From an uncultured Spartobacteria bacterium (GTDB taxonomy: Bacteria > Verrucomicrobiota > Verrucomicrobiia > Chthoniobacterales > JAATET01): DNA of 64,000 nt. The translations under genes and the position numbers were made by a program. The notes beneath the pieces were generated by a model, which searched no databases, was not told where the DNA came from, and saw nothing but the letters and a program-made list of their open reading frames with translations. Of this stretch, positions 19,862 through 28,341 are shown one piece after another (the first letter of the stretch is position 1; each line of letters begins with the position of its first letter). The stretch spans positions 1-64,000 of the forward strand of contig CALGTD010000022.1 of NCBI GenBank assembly GCA_937901895.1, written 5' to 3'.

Positions 19862-21469
19862 TCAGCCGCGCATCCGCGCCTCGAGAATCCACCGCCACGG
19901 CAATGCACCGTGGCTGAGCATCCAGTCGTTGAACTGGCGGAGTGTCCAGCCTTCCCGTCCGCAGAAGTGGGCGTGCAGCCGCTCGACCTCGAGGCGACCG
20001 AGCAGATAGCTCATCGGCACCGTGGGCGACGACGTATACCAATTCACGTCGCCCTGGGCGCGGGCTTTCGTAAATCCCACGCCGTCCATGAGCATCCGGC
20101 AGGCGCCGGCATAGCTCAGCGAGCCGTCGTGGAGGCCGCAGTCGATGACGATGCGCCACGCACGCCAGAGGGCGTCGTGAAGCTGTTGCAGACGGACCAT
20201 CGGCAGGTCGACGAGGCCTTGATCGACGCACATCTTTTCACACCAGAGCGTCCAGCCCTCGTAGAAGATCGAGTGCGCGAAAAGCCGGCGGAGCTTGCTC
20301 GGATGCTGGTTCTGAATCGCGAACTGCAGGTGATGTCCCGGATACGCCTCGTGCGCAGCGGTGAGTTCCAGCCCGTGGTGCTGGCGGATCTCGGCGAGTT
20401 TTCGCGCGGGGTCGTTCTGCAGAAGGCTCAGGTCATTCACCCAGAAAATGCCAACCTGCCGCTTCGAAAACGGCGGCGGCTGGTGATATGCGGCGGTGGG
20501 AAACTGGTGACGCAGAAACGCCGGCACGGGCAGCACGTCGAGCGATTCGCCCGCCGGCATGGTGACCAGTCCGAGTTCCTGGGCGCGGTCGCGGATTTCG
20601 ATCGTCTTTTCCCGGTAGAGGTCGAGGAGCGGGCGATCGGGTGACCATTTGCCGGCCTCCGCGGCGAGGGCGGCTTCTGCGGTGGGAAATCCGCAGCGCT
20701 TTGCCTCGGCGCGCAATTCGTCGCGAAGCTGTTCGACGAGCGCGAGGCCATTGGCGCGGATTTCCGGCAGTGACTGGTCGAATCCAAGCCTTTCGCGCAT
20801 GAGAAATTCGAACCCGTCGCGTCCGATGGCGAACCCGTTTGGCCGACCCTGCGGCTTCCTGCGAATCGCCGATGCATAGTCCGCAAACGCCTGCTTCGCG
20901 GTCGCGAGCAGGTTCGATGTGCGCCCCGGTTTCAGCGAGATTGCGCGAAGTTCCGCCTCCAGTCCGCCGAGAAACTCGATCGCGCCGTCGCAGGACTGGC
21001 ACGCGAGTTTCGTCCAGAGCGGAACCGGCTGGCGCACGTTGCGCGCGCCGGATGCAAGCCAGTCCGGCAGTTTCTCGAGGCGAGACTCGATCGCGGGAAG
21101 CGCCCGCTTCAGCGAATGTGCGTTGCGGACGACGAGATCGAAGATCGCGTGGACGGCGCCGTCCACGTGGCGCTGGGGATTCGTCCGCCAGCGCGCGTGC
21201 CGCTCTTCGAAAAACAGATGGGTGCGCAGCATCGAGAGCAAGCCCCGACGATCGAGGTAGTCGTCCCCGGCAAACGAAGCCTCGGGCAGAGCCTCGACAG
21301 CGGCGAGGGTTTCGCGGACAAGCGCGCATTGCGCCAGGTGCGTGTCGGCGGAGTTGTCGCTGAGCGCGGCATCAAATTTCGAGATGCCGAGCGCGCTCGC
21401 CTCCTCGGGAAAACGCGCGTGAGTCTCGGCGAGGTAGCGGTCCGCAATGCGTCGGAAGGAGCGGTTCAT
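19862..21469 (-). CDS. DUF885 family protein, putative zinc metallopeptidase
   Basis: 535-aa DUF885 protein. The family metal-site motif is intact: TAAHEAYPGHHLQFAI near residue 360 (an HExxxxxHH variant), followed by FYEGWTLWCEKM, whose Glu is the likely further ligand. The C-terminal SYLLGRLEVERLH is also characteristic. Family members are mostly uncharacterised and are presumed peptidases or carboxypeptidase-like. No signal peptide, so cytoplasmic. ATG 21467-21469 (MNRSFRRIADRYL) is chosen; a frame 9 codons longer exists. Convergent with ahcY. Confidence 0.85.
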   Translation of the reverse strand: MNRSFRRIADRYLAETHARFPEEASALGISKFDAALSDNSADTHLAQCALVRETLAAVEALPEASFAGDDYLDRRGLLSMLRTHLFFEERHARWRTNPQRHVDGAVHAIFDLVVRNAHSLKRALPAIESRLEKLPDWLASGARNVRQPVPLWTKLACQSCDGAIEFLGGLEAELRAISLKPGRTSNLLATAKQAFADYASAIRRKPQGRPNGFAIGRDGFEFLMRERLGFDQSLPEIRANGLALVEQLRDELRAEAKRCGFPTAEAALAAEAGKWSPDRPLLDLYREKTIEIRDRAQELGLVTMPAGESLDVLPVPAFLRHQFPTAAYHQPPPFSKRQVGIFWVNDLSLLQNDPARKLAEIRQHHGLELTAAHEAYPGHHLQFAIQNQHPSKLRRLFAHSIFYEGWTLWCEKMCVDQGLVDLPMVRLQQLHDALWRAWRIVIDCGLHDGSLSYAGACRMLMDGVGFTKARAQGDVNWYTSSPTVPMSYLLGRLEVERLHAHFCGREGWTLRQFNDWMLSHGALPWRWILEARMRG

Positions 21470-21631
21470 CCGCCGAGCATACACGATCGGTGGCACGCGG
21501 AGAACCGTCCTGCGCCGGCGAAATGGATGGTGCGGCCGAGCTTCCGCTCGTGTCGGAGGCGTTTCGGTTTGATGACCTCTTCCTCGGACTTCACGCGGCG
21601 CGAGACGCCGGCGGACGCCGTTGCGAGGCCC

Positions 21632-22462
21632 TTACGGAATCTGCAGCGTGGCGACGATCGGCCAGTGATCCGAGATGAAGACACCGTCCTTCTGGACATT
21701 GAGGACCTTGAAGTCCTTCACCTCGGTTCCCGGACTGACCAGAATGTGGTCGATCTCCGAACCTTTGCGCTCTGATTCAAATCCGTTGAAGGTAGGGACT
21801 GCCTCCAGTTTCGCGAGTTCCCGCGCGTGGTGCAATGGGCCCGGGGTCGCAAGCGTTCGCAGTGGCGGGGATTCGCGCAACGAATTGAAATCGCCCGTTA
21901 CAACGACCGGAATGTCGGCGGCGAGTTCGCGCAGCCTGGTCGCAATGAGCTTCGCCCCCTCCTCCCGGGCCTTCGCGCTGCGGTGATCGAGGTGCGTGTT
22001 CAGCATGAGAAACCGGTCGCCACCGCTTTTCGCGCGGAAAATGGCCCATGTCCCGATCCGGGGACAGGCGGTCTCCCAGCTCATGCTTCCAGGCTTGTCC
22101 GGGGTTTCGGACAGCCAGAATGTGCCGCTCGCCTCCACGTCGAACTTCTCCGTGTTGTAGAAGATGGGGTTGAACTCCCCGCCATTTTTGCCGTCGTCCC
22201 GGCCCACGCCGATCGCGGCGAATTTCGGAAGGGCCGCTTTCAAATCCGCCAGCTGCGAGGCAATCACTTCCTGCAATCCCGCGACATCGGCTCCGCTTTG
22301 CGCGATCGTTTCCGTGGCGATCGCCTTGCGGTTCGCCCAGACGTTGTTTCCGTCGTTCGGAGTCGCCCATCGGATGTTAAACGACATGACCGTGACATCC
22401 AATGACCATGCGGCCGGAAGCGTGGCGGCAAGAAGTGCGACGAGCGTGGGGAGAATTCTCAT
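21632..22462 (-). CDS. Secreted endonuclease/exonuclease/phosphatase family protein
   Basis: 276 aa with a signal peptide (about 1-20, ending AAWS) followed by an EEP-fold domain. Metal and catalytic motifs are present: VMSFNIRW, VAGLQEV (Glu ligand), LNTHLDHRS, VVVTGDFNS (Asp/Asn) and the terminal ISDHWPIVATL (Asp-His pair). Substrate class is open: nucleic acid, sphingomyelin-like or inositol phosphate esters. The export signal favours a periplasmic or extracellular scavenging role; that is inference. Divergent from the LuxC-like gene at 22552. Confidence 0.88.
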   Translation of the reverse strand: MRILPTLVALLAATLPAAWSLDVTVMSFNIRWATPNDGNNVWANRKAIATETIAQSGADVAGLQEVIASQLADLKAALPKFAAIGVGRDDGKNGGEFNPIFYNTEKFDVEASGTFWLSETPDKPGSMSWETACPRIGTWAIFRAKSGGDRFLMLNTHLDHRSAKAREEGAKLIATRLRELAADIPVVVTGDFNSLRESPPLRTLATPGPLHHARELAKLEAVPTFNGFESERKGSEIDHILVSPGTEVKDFKVLNVQKDGVFISDHWPIVATLQIP

Positions 22463-22551
22463 GCTGCCCGATCCTCGCGCCGTGGAGGCCGATCTGTAAA
22501 GGCCCCCGGTTTGTGCCTGTAAAAATCCCGGGCTCCTCCTAGATCTTTCGC

Positions 22552-23643
22552 ATGATCACCGCCGAACGCGCCGCTGCGATCACCCGTGCCGCCCGTCCGT
22601 TCCAATCCTTGTTGGGCAATGTCGAGGCGGAAGACCTGCTCGAGCTGGTGCGGCTGGAACTCGGTCATGCGGAGATTCTCGACGGCTTCCGCCCGTATGG
22701 CGGGCATCTCTGCCGCGCGATCGCGCCGGAGACAATCGTTCACGTCGTGAGCGGCAACACGCCGCACGCCGCGCTCCAGAGCCTCATGCGCGGGCTTCTG
22801 CTCGGCTCGCACAACCGCGTGAAACTTCCATCGAACGGACTTCCGGAGGTCGCCGCGTTTTGCGCGGAACTCCCGCCCGCCCTCGCCTCGCGTGTCGAAA
22901 CCTCCGCGTCGCTGCCCGACGAATGGCTGACCGGAGCGGACGCGGTCGTCGTCTACGGCGGCGACGAAACCATCGCCAGCCTTCGTTCACGGGTCCCTGC
23001 GGGCGTGCCGTTTCAGGCGCACGGTCACCGCGTGAGTCTGGGAATTGTCTTCGAGGACACGGATGGTTCCTCGCCCGTGGCTGCGGCGCGCGACGTCTCG
23101 CTCTTCGACCAGCACGGCTGTCTTTCGCCGCACGACATCTATGTGGACGAGTCGTCGGGGTTGTCCGCCCGCAGCTACGCGGCGCGGCTCGCAGAGGCCA
23201 TGGAGGCCTTCGACCGGGATTCGCCGCGACGTCCGCTGGGCATCGGCGAGGCTGCAGCCATTGCGGACCTTCGTGCGAGCTGTGCGTTTCGCGCTGCGGG
23301 AGACACCCGTGTGCAGATCTGGCAGAGCGCAGGCTCGACGAACTGGACGGTGGTCTATGAGGAGGACCCGTGGTTCGCGACGTCACCGCTCGACCGGTTC
23401 ATTTTCGTGAAGCCGCTGCCGTCCGACCTCGCGACCGTGCTGGCTCCGGTGAGGCAATGGCTGGGCGCGATCGGGATCTGGCCGGCGTCCGTGGTGAATG
23501 CGGACCGGGTTGCGAAACTCGGCGCATCCCGCGTTTGCGCGCTCGGGCGGATGCAATTTCCCCCGGTCTCGTGGCACGCGGAGGGCCTGCCGAATCTCGC
23601 CAATCTCGCAAGATGGGTTGATTTCGAGCCGAATCCCGCGTAG
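22552..23643 (+). CDS. LuxC-like acyl-CoA reductase
   Basis: 363-aa LuxC/acyl-CoA reductase family member, which reduces activated fatty acids to aldehydes with NADPH. Motifs: HVVSGNTPHAALQSLMRGLL, DAVVVYGGDETIASLR, GHRVSLGIVFED and FDQHGCLSPHDIYVD, which holds the expected nucleophile Cys. Shorter than luminous-bacterium LuxC (about 480 aa), as is usual for Bacteroidetes and Verrucomicrobia members. No luxAB genes are near. A long-chain acyl-CoA ligase lies 264 bp downstream, past infA, and could supply the substrate (inference). ATG 22552 gives a natural start. Confidence 0.85.
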   Translation: MITAERAAAITRAARPFQSLLGNVEAEDLLELVRLELGHAEILDGFRPYGGHLCRAIAPETIVHVVSGNTPHAALQSLMRGLLLGSHNRVKLPSNGLPEVAAFCAELPPALASRVETSASLPDEWLTGADAVVVYGGDETIASLRSRVPAGVPFQAHGHRVSLGIVFEDTDGSSPVAAARDVSLFDQHGCLSPHDIYVDESSGLSARSYAARLAEAMEAFDRDSPRRPLGIGEAAAIADLRASCAFRAAGDTRVQIWQSAGSTNWTVVYEEDPWFATSPLDRFIFVKPLPSDLATVLAPVRQWLGAIGIWPASVVNADRVAKLGASRVCALGRMQFPPVSWHAEGLPNLANLARWVDFEPNPA

Positions 23644-23655
23644 AGGAGGCGGTTC

Positions 23656-23901
23656 ATGCCGAAAGAAGAAGCCATCGTCAGCCAGGGAGTCGTTACGGAT
23701 GTTCTGCCCGGGACCATGTTCCGTGTGAAGCTCCCCAATGGCCACATGGTGCTCGCACACATTTCCGGAAAGATGCGAAAGCACTTCATCCGCATCGTCC
23801 CCGGCGACGCGGTGACTGTGGAGCTTTCCCCCTACGATCTTTCCAAAGCCCGCATCACCTTCCGGGAAGCCGGCGCTCCCCGGCAGCCGCGTCGGAAGTA
23901 G
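23656..23901 (+). CDS. infA: Translation initiation factor IF-1
   Basis: 81-aa S1-fold protein. The core matches IF-1: [43 protein letters not shown] and [21 protein letters not shown]-1 binds the ribosomal A site during initiation. The C-terminus carries a short basic Pro/Arg extension. Preceded by GGAGG 5-6 bp before the ATG. It lies between the acyl-CoA reductase and acyl-CoA ligase genes rather than in a ribosomal protein operon. Confidence 0.95.
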   Translation: MPKEEAIVSQGVVTDVLPGTMFRVKLPNGHMVLAHISGKMRKHFIRIVPGDAVTVELSPYDLSKARITFREAGAPRQPRRK

Positions 23902-23906
23902 CTTCG

Positions 23907-25805
23907 ATGCCCGGCCGCATCGTCCCCCGGAACATTGCGGATCTCTTCCGCGAAGCGGCGGCCCGTTACGGGGATCTACCGGCATTCGGGTCGCGGCAGA
24001 AGGGCGGCGGCTTTGTTTTCACGAGCTTCCGCGAGCTTTATGAACGCGGATTGAATCTCGCAACCGGTCTGATCGACCTCGGCGTCCAAGCCCGCGATCA
24101 TGTCGGACTTCTCGCCGACAACCGCCTGGAATGGATCGTCGCTGATTGCGCCGTGCAGATCTGCGGCGCTGCGGATGTGCCGCGCGGCACGGACATCACC
24201 GAGGGGGAGGTCCGATACATCCTCGAGCATTCCGATTCGCGCCTCACATTCGTCGAAAACGCCGGTGTGTTGCAGAAGCTCTCGGCCAGCGGCGCAAGCT
24301 GCCGCGCGATCGTGATGAGCGCCGCCTATGACGGCGATGCTCTGCGCATGGTGGATGTGGAGGCCCGCGGACGCGAGCTTCGCGCGCAGGGCGATCGCCG
24401 GGCTGAGGAAAGGATGGAGGCCATCCGGCCGGAGGATCGATTCACACTCATCTACACCTCGGGCACGACCGGCACCCCGAAGGGGGTCCAGCTCACGCAC
24501 GCGAACATGGTCTCGCAGGTCCGGAATCTGCCGTTCGACCTGCTTCCCGGCGAACGCGCCCTTTCCCTGCTGCCGGTCTGGCACAGCTACGAGCGCGTGT
24601 TCGAGATGCTCGCGATCAGCTCCGGCGTGACGACGTATTACACGAGCATCCGCCACGTCGGCGACGACCTCAAATCCGTGAAGCCGACGATCATGTGCTC
24701 GGCCCCGCGGCTTTGGGAGAGCCTTTACCTGAAAATTTTCGCCAACGTCGAGAAGGCCCCGCCGTTGCGACGGAAGCTCTTCGAACTTGCCTACACGAGC
24801 GCGGTTCGCGTCCATCGAGCCCGGCGCTTTTTCATGGGCCAGCAGCTCGACACCACCGGACGCGGTCCGGCGGAGTCTGCCGGGCTCCTGCTCCGTCACA
24901 TTGGAAATCTCCTGGTTTTCACGATTCCGTATCTGGTCCTCGACGGCGTGGTCCTCAAGAAACTGCGCGACGTCGTTGGCGGCGAGTTTCGAGGCACCAT
25001 CAGCGGAGGTGGCGCGCTTCAGCCGCACGTGGACGAGTTTTTCAACTTCATCGGCATTCCCGTTCTGGAGGGCTACGGCCTCACCGAGACCTCGCCGGTG
25101 CTGGCGGTGCGGACCTGGGACAATCTGGTGATCGGCACGGTCGGACCGGTTTATCCAGGGACCGAGATCCGTATCGTCGACCTGAACACCGGGGAGATTC
25201 TTTTCCCGAATCCTTCGCGACCCGGCGGAGGTCGCGGCCTGCGTGGGGAAATTCACGCCAAAGGTCCGCAGATCATGGCCGGCTACTACAAGGATCCGGA
25301 GGGCACCGCGCGCATCCTCTCCGATGGCTGGCTGAACACCGGTGATATCGGCATGGTGACCTTCAACGACTGCCTGAAGATTCTCGGCCGCTCGAAGGAC
25401 ACGATCGTCCTGCTCAGCGGCGAGAACGTCGAGCCGGTCCCGATCGAGCACCGGCTCACCGAGTCGCCACTCATCGACCAGTGCATGGTCGTAGGCCAGG
25501 ACCAGAAGTTTCTGTCCGCGCTCATTGTTCCGAATCTGGACGCCTTCCGGGCCGCCGGTGCGAATGTCGCCGACGCCACCGAAATTGCCTCGCATCCAGA
25601 GGCCTCCCGTTTGCTCGACTCCGAGATCCGCCGGCTCGTCAGCGCGGAGTCGGGGTTCAAGCCCTTCGAGCGTATCGGCGGTTGGGAGATCATTCCGAAG
25701 CCCTTCGAGATCGGCGAGGAACTCACCGCCACTCTGAAGCTCCGCCGCCACGTGGTGACCGACCACTACGCGGAAAAGATTCGCGCCATCTACGCAAAAG
25801 GCTGA
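23907..25805 (+). CDS. Long-chain fatty acyl-CoA ligase (AMP-binding)
   Basis: 632-aa ANL-superfamily adenylate-forming enzyme. The core motifs are intact: FTLIYTSGTTGTPKGVQLTH (P-loop), EGYGLTETSPV, DGWLNTGDIGM and a C-terminal lid with LLSGENVEPVPIEH. The QDQKFLSALIVPN segment and the length are typical of the long-chain (FadD15/LACS) branch. Known reaction: fatty acid + ATP + CoA to acyl-CoA + AMP + PPi. Starts 5 bp after infA. No beta-oxidation genes lie nearby, so a role with the LuxC-like reductase or in lipid salvage is possible. Confidence 0.92.
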   Translation: MPGRIVPRNIADLFREAAARYGDLPAFGSRQKGGGFVFTSFRELYERGLNLATGLIDLGVQARDHVGLLADNRLEWIVADCAVQICGAADVPRGTDITEGEVRYILEHSDSRLTFVENAGVLQKLSASGASCRAIVMSAAYDGDALRMVDVEARGRELRAQGDRRAEERMEAIRPEDRFTLIYTSGTTGTPKGVQLTHANMVSQVRNLPFDLLPGERALSLLPVWHSYERVFEMLAISSGVTTYYTSIRHVGDDLKSVKPTIMCSAPRLWESLYLKIFANVEKAPPLRRKLFELAYTSAVRVHRARRFFMGQQLDTTGRGPAESAGLLLRHIGNLLVFTIPYLVLDGVVLKKLRDVVGGEFRGTISGGGALQPHVDEFFNFIGIPVLEGYGLTETSPVLAVRTWDNLVIGTVGPVYPGTEIRIVDLNTGEILFPNPSRPGGGRGLRGEIHAKGPQIMAGYYKDPEGTARILSDGWLNTGDIGMVTFNDCLKILGRSKDTIVLLSGENVEPVPIEHRLTESPLIDQCMVVGQDQKFLSALIVPNLDAFRAAGANVADATEIASHPEASRLLDSEIRRLVSAESGFKPFERIGGWEIIPKPFEIGEELTATLKLRRHVVTDHYAEKIRAIYAKG

Positions 25806-25830
25806 TTCCGGATCGCTCCGGTGCAGATCC

Positions 25831-25851
25831 GCGACACAAAAGGTCGCTTTT
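25831..25851 (+). terminator. Short terminator-like hairpin after the acyl-CoA ligase gene
   Basis: GCGAC (25831-25835), 7-nt loop, GTCGC (25843-25847), then TTTT. Only 5 bp of stem, so weak, but correctly placed 25 bp after the stop. Confidence 0.4.
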
Positions 25852-25918
25852 GCAGGATCGAGTTCCGGCAGGTCGATGATCCCAATCTTCGGGTCGAGCG
25901 CGTTCATGAGGACCCTCT

Positions 25919-25935
25919 CCCGTTGCGGTAACGGG
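25919..25935. repeat. REP-like hairpin
   Basis: CCCGTT-gcggt-AACGGG within a ...CCCTCTCCCGTTGCGGTAACGGG... context. Hairpins in this kind of setting often belong to dispersed intergenic repeat families. Only one copy is in the window, so this is suggestive only. Confidence 0.35.
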
Positions 25936-26196
25936 TGTGGATTGACGGAAGCATCCCGGATGATCGGCTGTGTTGGACGAAGGGCGACCACGGTATTGCT
26001 CTCAATTTCATGTAACGCAAATCGGAGGAAACCACGCACACCGCAAGGCTTTCCGGGCGCCGGCGGTGGGCTCCGATTTCCCTGTTGCCAAGTTTCCGCG
26101 GCTCGGGAAATATTCAGGGCTTGGCCCGGATCAAGTCTGCCCAGCGGAAAGAGACGGTGCCCATTCCTTAACAACCGCTCAACCGCCATCCATCGC

Positions 26197-27288
26197 ATGT
26201 CTCAGATCGCCGCCAAAACCGAAGCCGGGCAGGTGGACTACTCCAAGGACCCGATCAACGCCTCGCTCCCCAGCGAGGAACAGATCCGGTTGCTGCGTGA
26301 CATGGTCCGCATCCGCCGCTTCGAGCAAACGGCGCTCAAGTTTTACAACCAGAGCAAGATGGCGGGCTTTCTCCATCTTTACATCGGGCAGGAGGCTGTC
26401 GCCGTCGGCACCGTGTCGCTGATGGGAGACAACGACCATTGCATCACCGCCTACCGGGACCACGGGCACGCGCTTGCCGTCGGCATGAGCATGAACGAGT
26501 GCATGGCCGAGCTCTACGGAAAGGCCACCGGCTGCTCGAAGGGCAAGGGCGGCTCCATGCACTACTTCGCGCCGGACAAGAACTACTGGGGTGGCCATGG
26601 CATCGTCGGCGGCCAGACCCCGCTCGGCCTCGGCCTCGCCTACGGCCTCAAATACAAGGGCATCAAGGGCGCGGCCCTCTGCTTCCTGGGCGACGGTGCG
26701 GTGAACCAGGGTTGCTTTTACGAATCGCTGAACATGGCGGCGCTCTTCGAACTGCCCGTCATCTACATCATCGAAAACAACAAGTATTCGATGGGCACGA
26801 GTCTCGAGCGCTCGTCGGTGATCGACAAATGCCTCGCCCAGCGTGCGGAGGCCTTCTGCATCGAATGGACGCAGGCCGGCGGCGAGGACATCAGCGAGGT
26901 TCGCGCCGTGACGCACAAGGCGATCCAGCGGGCGCACGAGACCTCCAAGCCGATGGTGATCGAGTTCGACACCTATCGCTACTACGGCCATAGCGTCGCC
27001 GACTCGAAGCACAAGGGCGGCTACCGCCAGGAGGAGGAAATCGAGCGCTACAAGCGCGAGCACGATCCCATCCAGATTTACAAGAACCGCCTCGTTGCGC
27101 AGAAGCTCCTCACCGAGGAGCAGTATGAGGCCATCGACGCGGAGGCGAAGAAGGAGGCCCACGACGCTGCGAAGTTCGCCGAGGAGAGTCCGTTCCCGAC
27201 CGTGGACGACCTCTTCGACGACGTTTACTTCGAGGTCGACCGCCAGACGGAAGCCGGCCGCACCGGGCGCCACTTCTTCAACGACTAG
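26197..27288 (+). CDS. pdhA: Pyruvate dehydrogenase E1 component, alpha subunit
   Basis: 363 aa, thiamine-diphosphate-dependent alpha subunit of the heterotetrameric E1. Features: IRRFEQTALKFYNQSKMAGFLHLY, GQEAVAVG, YRDHGHALAVG, GGSMHYF, the TPP motif starting GDGAVNQGCFYESLNM and ending at IIENNKYSMGT, and YRYYGHSVADSKHKGGYR (phosphorylation-loop region). ATG 26197 gives the family N-terminus; the frame is open upstream but that part has no similarity to the family. First gene of pdhA-pdhB-pdhC. Confidence 0.96.
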   Translation: MSQIAAKTEAGQVDYSKDPINASLPSEEQIRLLRDMVRIRRFEQTALKFYNQSKMAGFLHLYIGQEAVAVGTVSLMGDNDHCITAYRDHGHALAVGMSMNECMAELYGKATGCSKGKGGSMHYFAPDKNYWGGHGIVGGQTPLGLGLAYGLKYKGIKGAALCFLGDGAVNQGCFYESLNMAALFELPVIYIIENNKYSMGTSLERSSVIDKCLAQRAEAFCIEWTQAGGEDISEVRAVTHKAIQRAHETSKPMVIEFDTYRYYGHSVADSKHKGGYRQEEEIERYKREHDPIQIYKNRLVAQKLLTEEQYEAIDAEAKKEAHDAAKFAEESPFPTVDDLFDDVYFEVDRQTEAGRTGRHFFND

Positions 27289-27310
27289 ACTTCAGCCATT
27301 TCCGACGAAC

Positions 27311-28285
27311 ATGCCTTTGATTGAATACCGCGACGCGCTGAACCAGGCCTTTGCCGAGGAGATCGAGCGGGACCCCAACGTCGTCCTCATCGGCGAGGAG
27401 GTCGCCCAATACGACGGCGCCTACAAGGTGACGCGCGGCCTTTGGAAGAAGTTCGGTGACAAGCGCGTGGTGGATACGCCGATCAGTGAAGCGGCGTTCA
27501 TCGGGATGGGCATTGGAGCCTCGATGCTCGGCCTGCGTCCCGTGATGGAGCTCATGTTCTGGAGCTTCGCGACCGTCGCCTACGACCAGATCGTCAACAA
27601 TGCCGGCCAGATCCGCTACATGAGCGGCGGCCTCATCAACTGCCCGATCGTGATCCGGGGTCCCGCGAACGGCGGCACCGGCGTCGGCGCCACACACTCG
27701 CACACGCCTGAGAACTGGCTGGCAGCGATTCCCGGCCTGAAGGTCGTCTGCGCCGCCACCGCCTACGATGCGAAGGGCCTTATGAAGACCGCGATTCGTG
27801 ACAACGATCCGGTGATGTTCATGGAGAGCACCCTGCTCTACGGCGAGAAATGGGAGGTGCCGGAGGAGGAATACCTCATCCCGCTCGGCGTCGCCGATGT
27901 GAAGCGCGAAGGCACGGACATCAGCTTCATCGGCCATGGCCGCGCGATTCTCACCGCACTCAAGGCCGCCGAGGTGCTCGAAACGGAGCACAACATCAGC
28001 GCCGAGGTGGTCGACATCCGCTCGATCCGTCCGCTCGATGAGGAGGCGATTCTCAATTCCGTCCGCAAGACGCACCGCGTCGTGCTCGTCGACGAGAACA
28101 AGCCTTTCTGCGGCGTCTCCGCGCAGATCGCCTCGATCATTCAGGAAAAATGCTTTGACGACCTCGACGCCCCCGTCGGTCGCGTGTGCACCCTCGACGC
28201 TCCGGCGATCTACAGCCCGCCCGTCGAGAGACTCCAGCTCCCGACCGTCGAGCGCATCCTCGCCAAGGCGCTCTCGATCCTCTAA
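27311..28285 (+). CDS. pdhB: Pyruvate dehydrogenase E1 component, beta subunit
   Basis: 324-aa transketolase-type beta subunit. Motifs: EYRDALNQAFAEEIERD, LIGEEVAQYDGAYKVTRGL, DTPISEAAFIGMGIGASMLG and RGPANGGTGVGATHS. It has normal length and completes E1 with pdhA, 22 bp upstream. Decarboxylates pyruvate and transfers the acetyl group to lipoyl-E2. In-frame sequence upstream of ATG 27311 overlaps pdhA and is not used. Confidence 0.96.
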   Translation: MPLIEYRDALNQAFAEEIERDPNVVLIGEEVAQYDGAYKVTRGLWKKFGDKRVVDTPISEAAFIGMGIGASMLGLRPVMELMFWSFATVAYDQIVNNAGQIRYMSGGLINCPIVIRGPANGGTGVGATHSHTPENWLAAIPGLKVVCAATAYDAKGLMKTAIRDNDPVMFMESTLLYGEKWEVPEEEYLIPLGVADVKREGTDISFIGHGRAILTALKAAEVLETEHNISAEVVDIRSIRPLDEEAILNSVRKTHRVVLVDENKPFCGVSAQIASIIQEKCFDDLDAPVGRVCTLDAPAIYSPPVERLQLPTVERILAKALSIL

Positions 28286-28341
28286 CGTTCGCGTTTTTCC
28301 GGCGACACGCCGACCACTAGACACTCAGACTTCCCATCCCC

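Larger units (their letters stand above)
25806..26196. other. 391-bp intergenic region upstream of pdhA
   Basis: No coding frame here is convincing. It holds a small terminator-like hairpin (25831-25851), a REP-like hairpin (25919-25935) and a weak promoter candidate, TTGCCA (26084-26089), 17 bp, AAATAT (26107-26112), before the pyruvate dehydrogenase genes. The rest shows nothing I can name. Confidence 0.5.

Noticed and set aside
21470..21631. Minus-strand frame between the DUF885 and EEP-family genes
   Set aside because: Contains a lysine-rich segment (VKSEEEVIKPKRLRHERK) but has no credible start, overlaps the next gene start and shows no recognisable domain.
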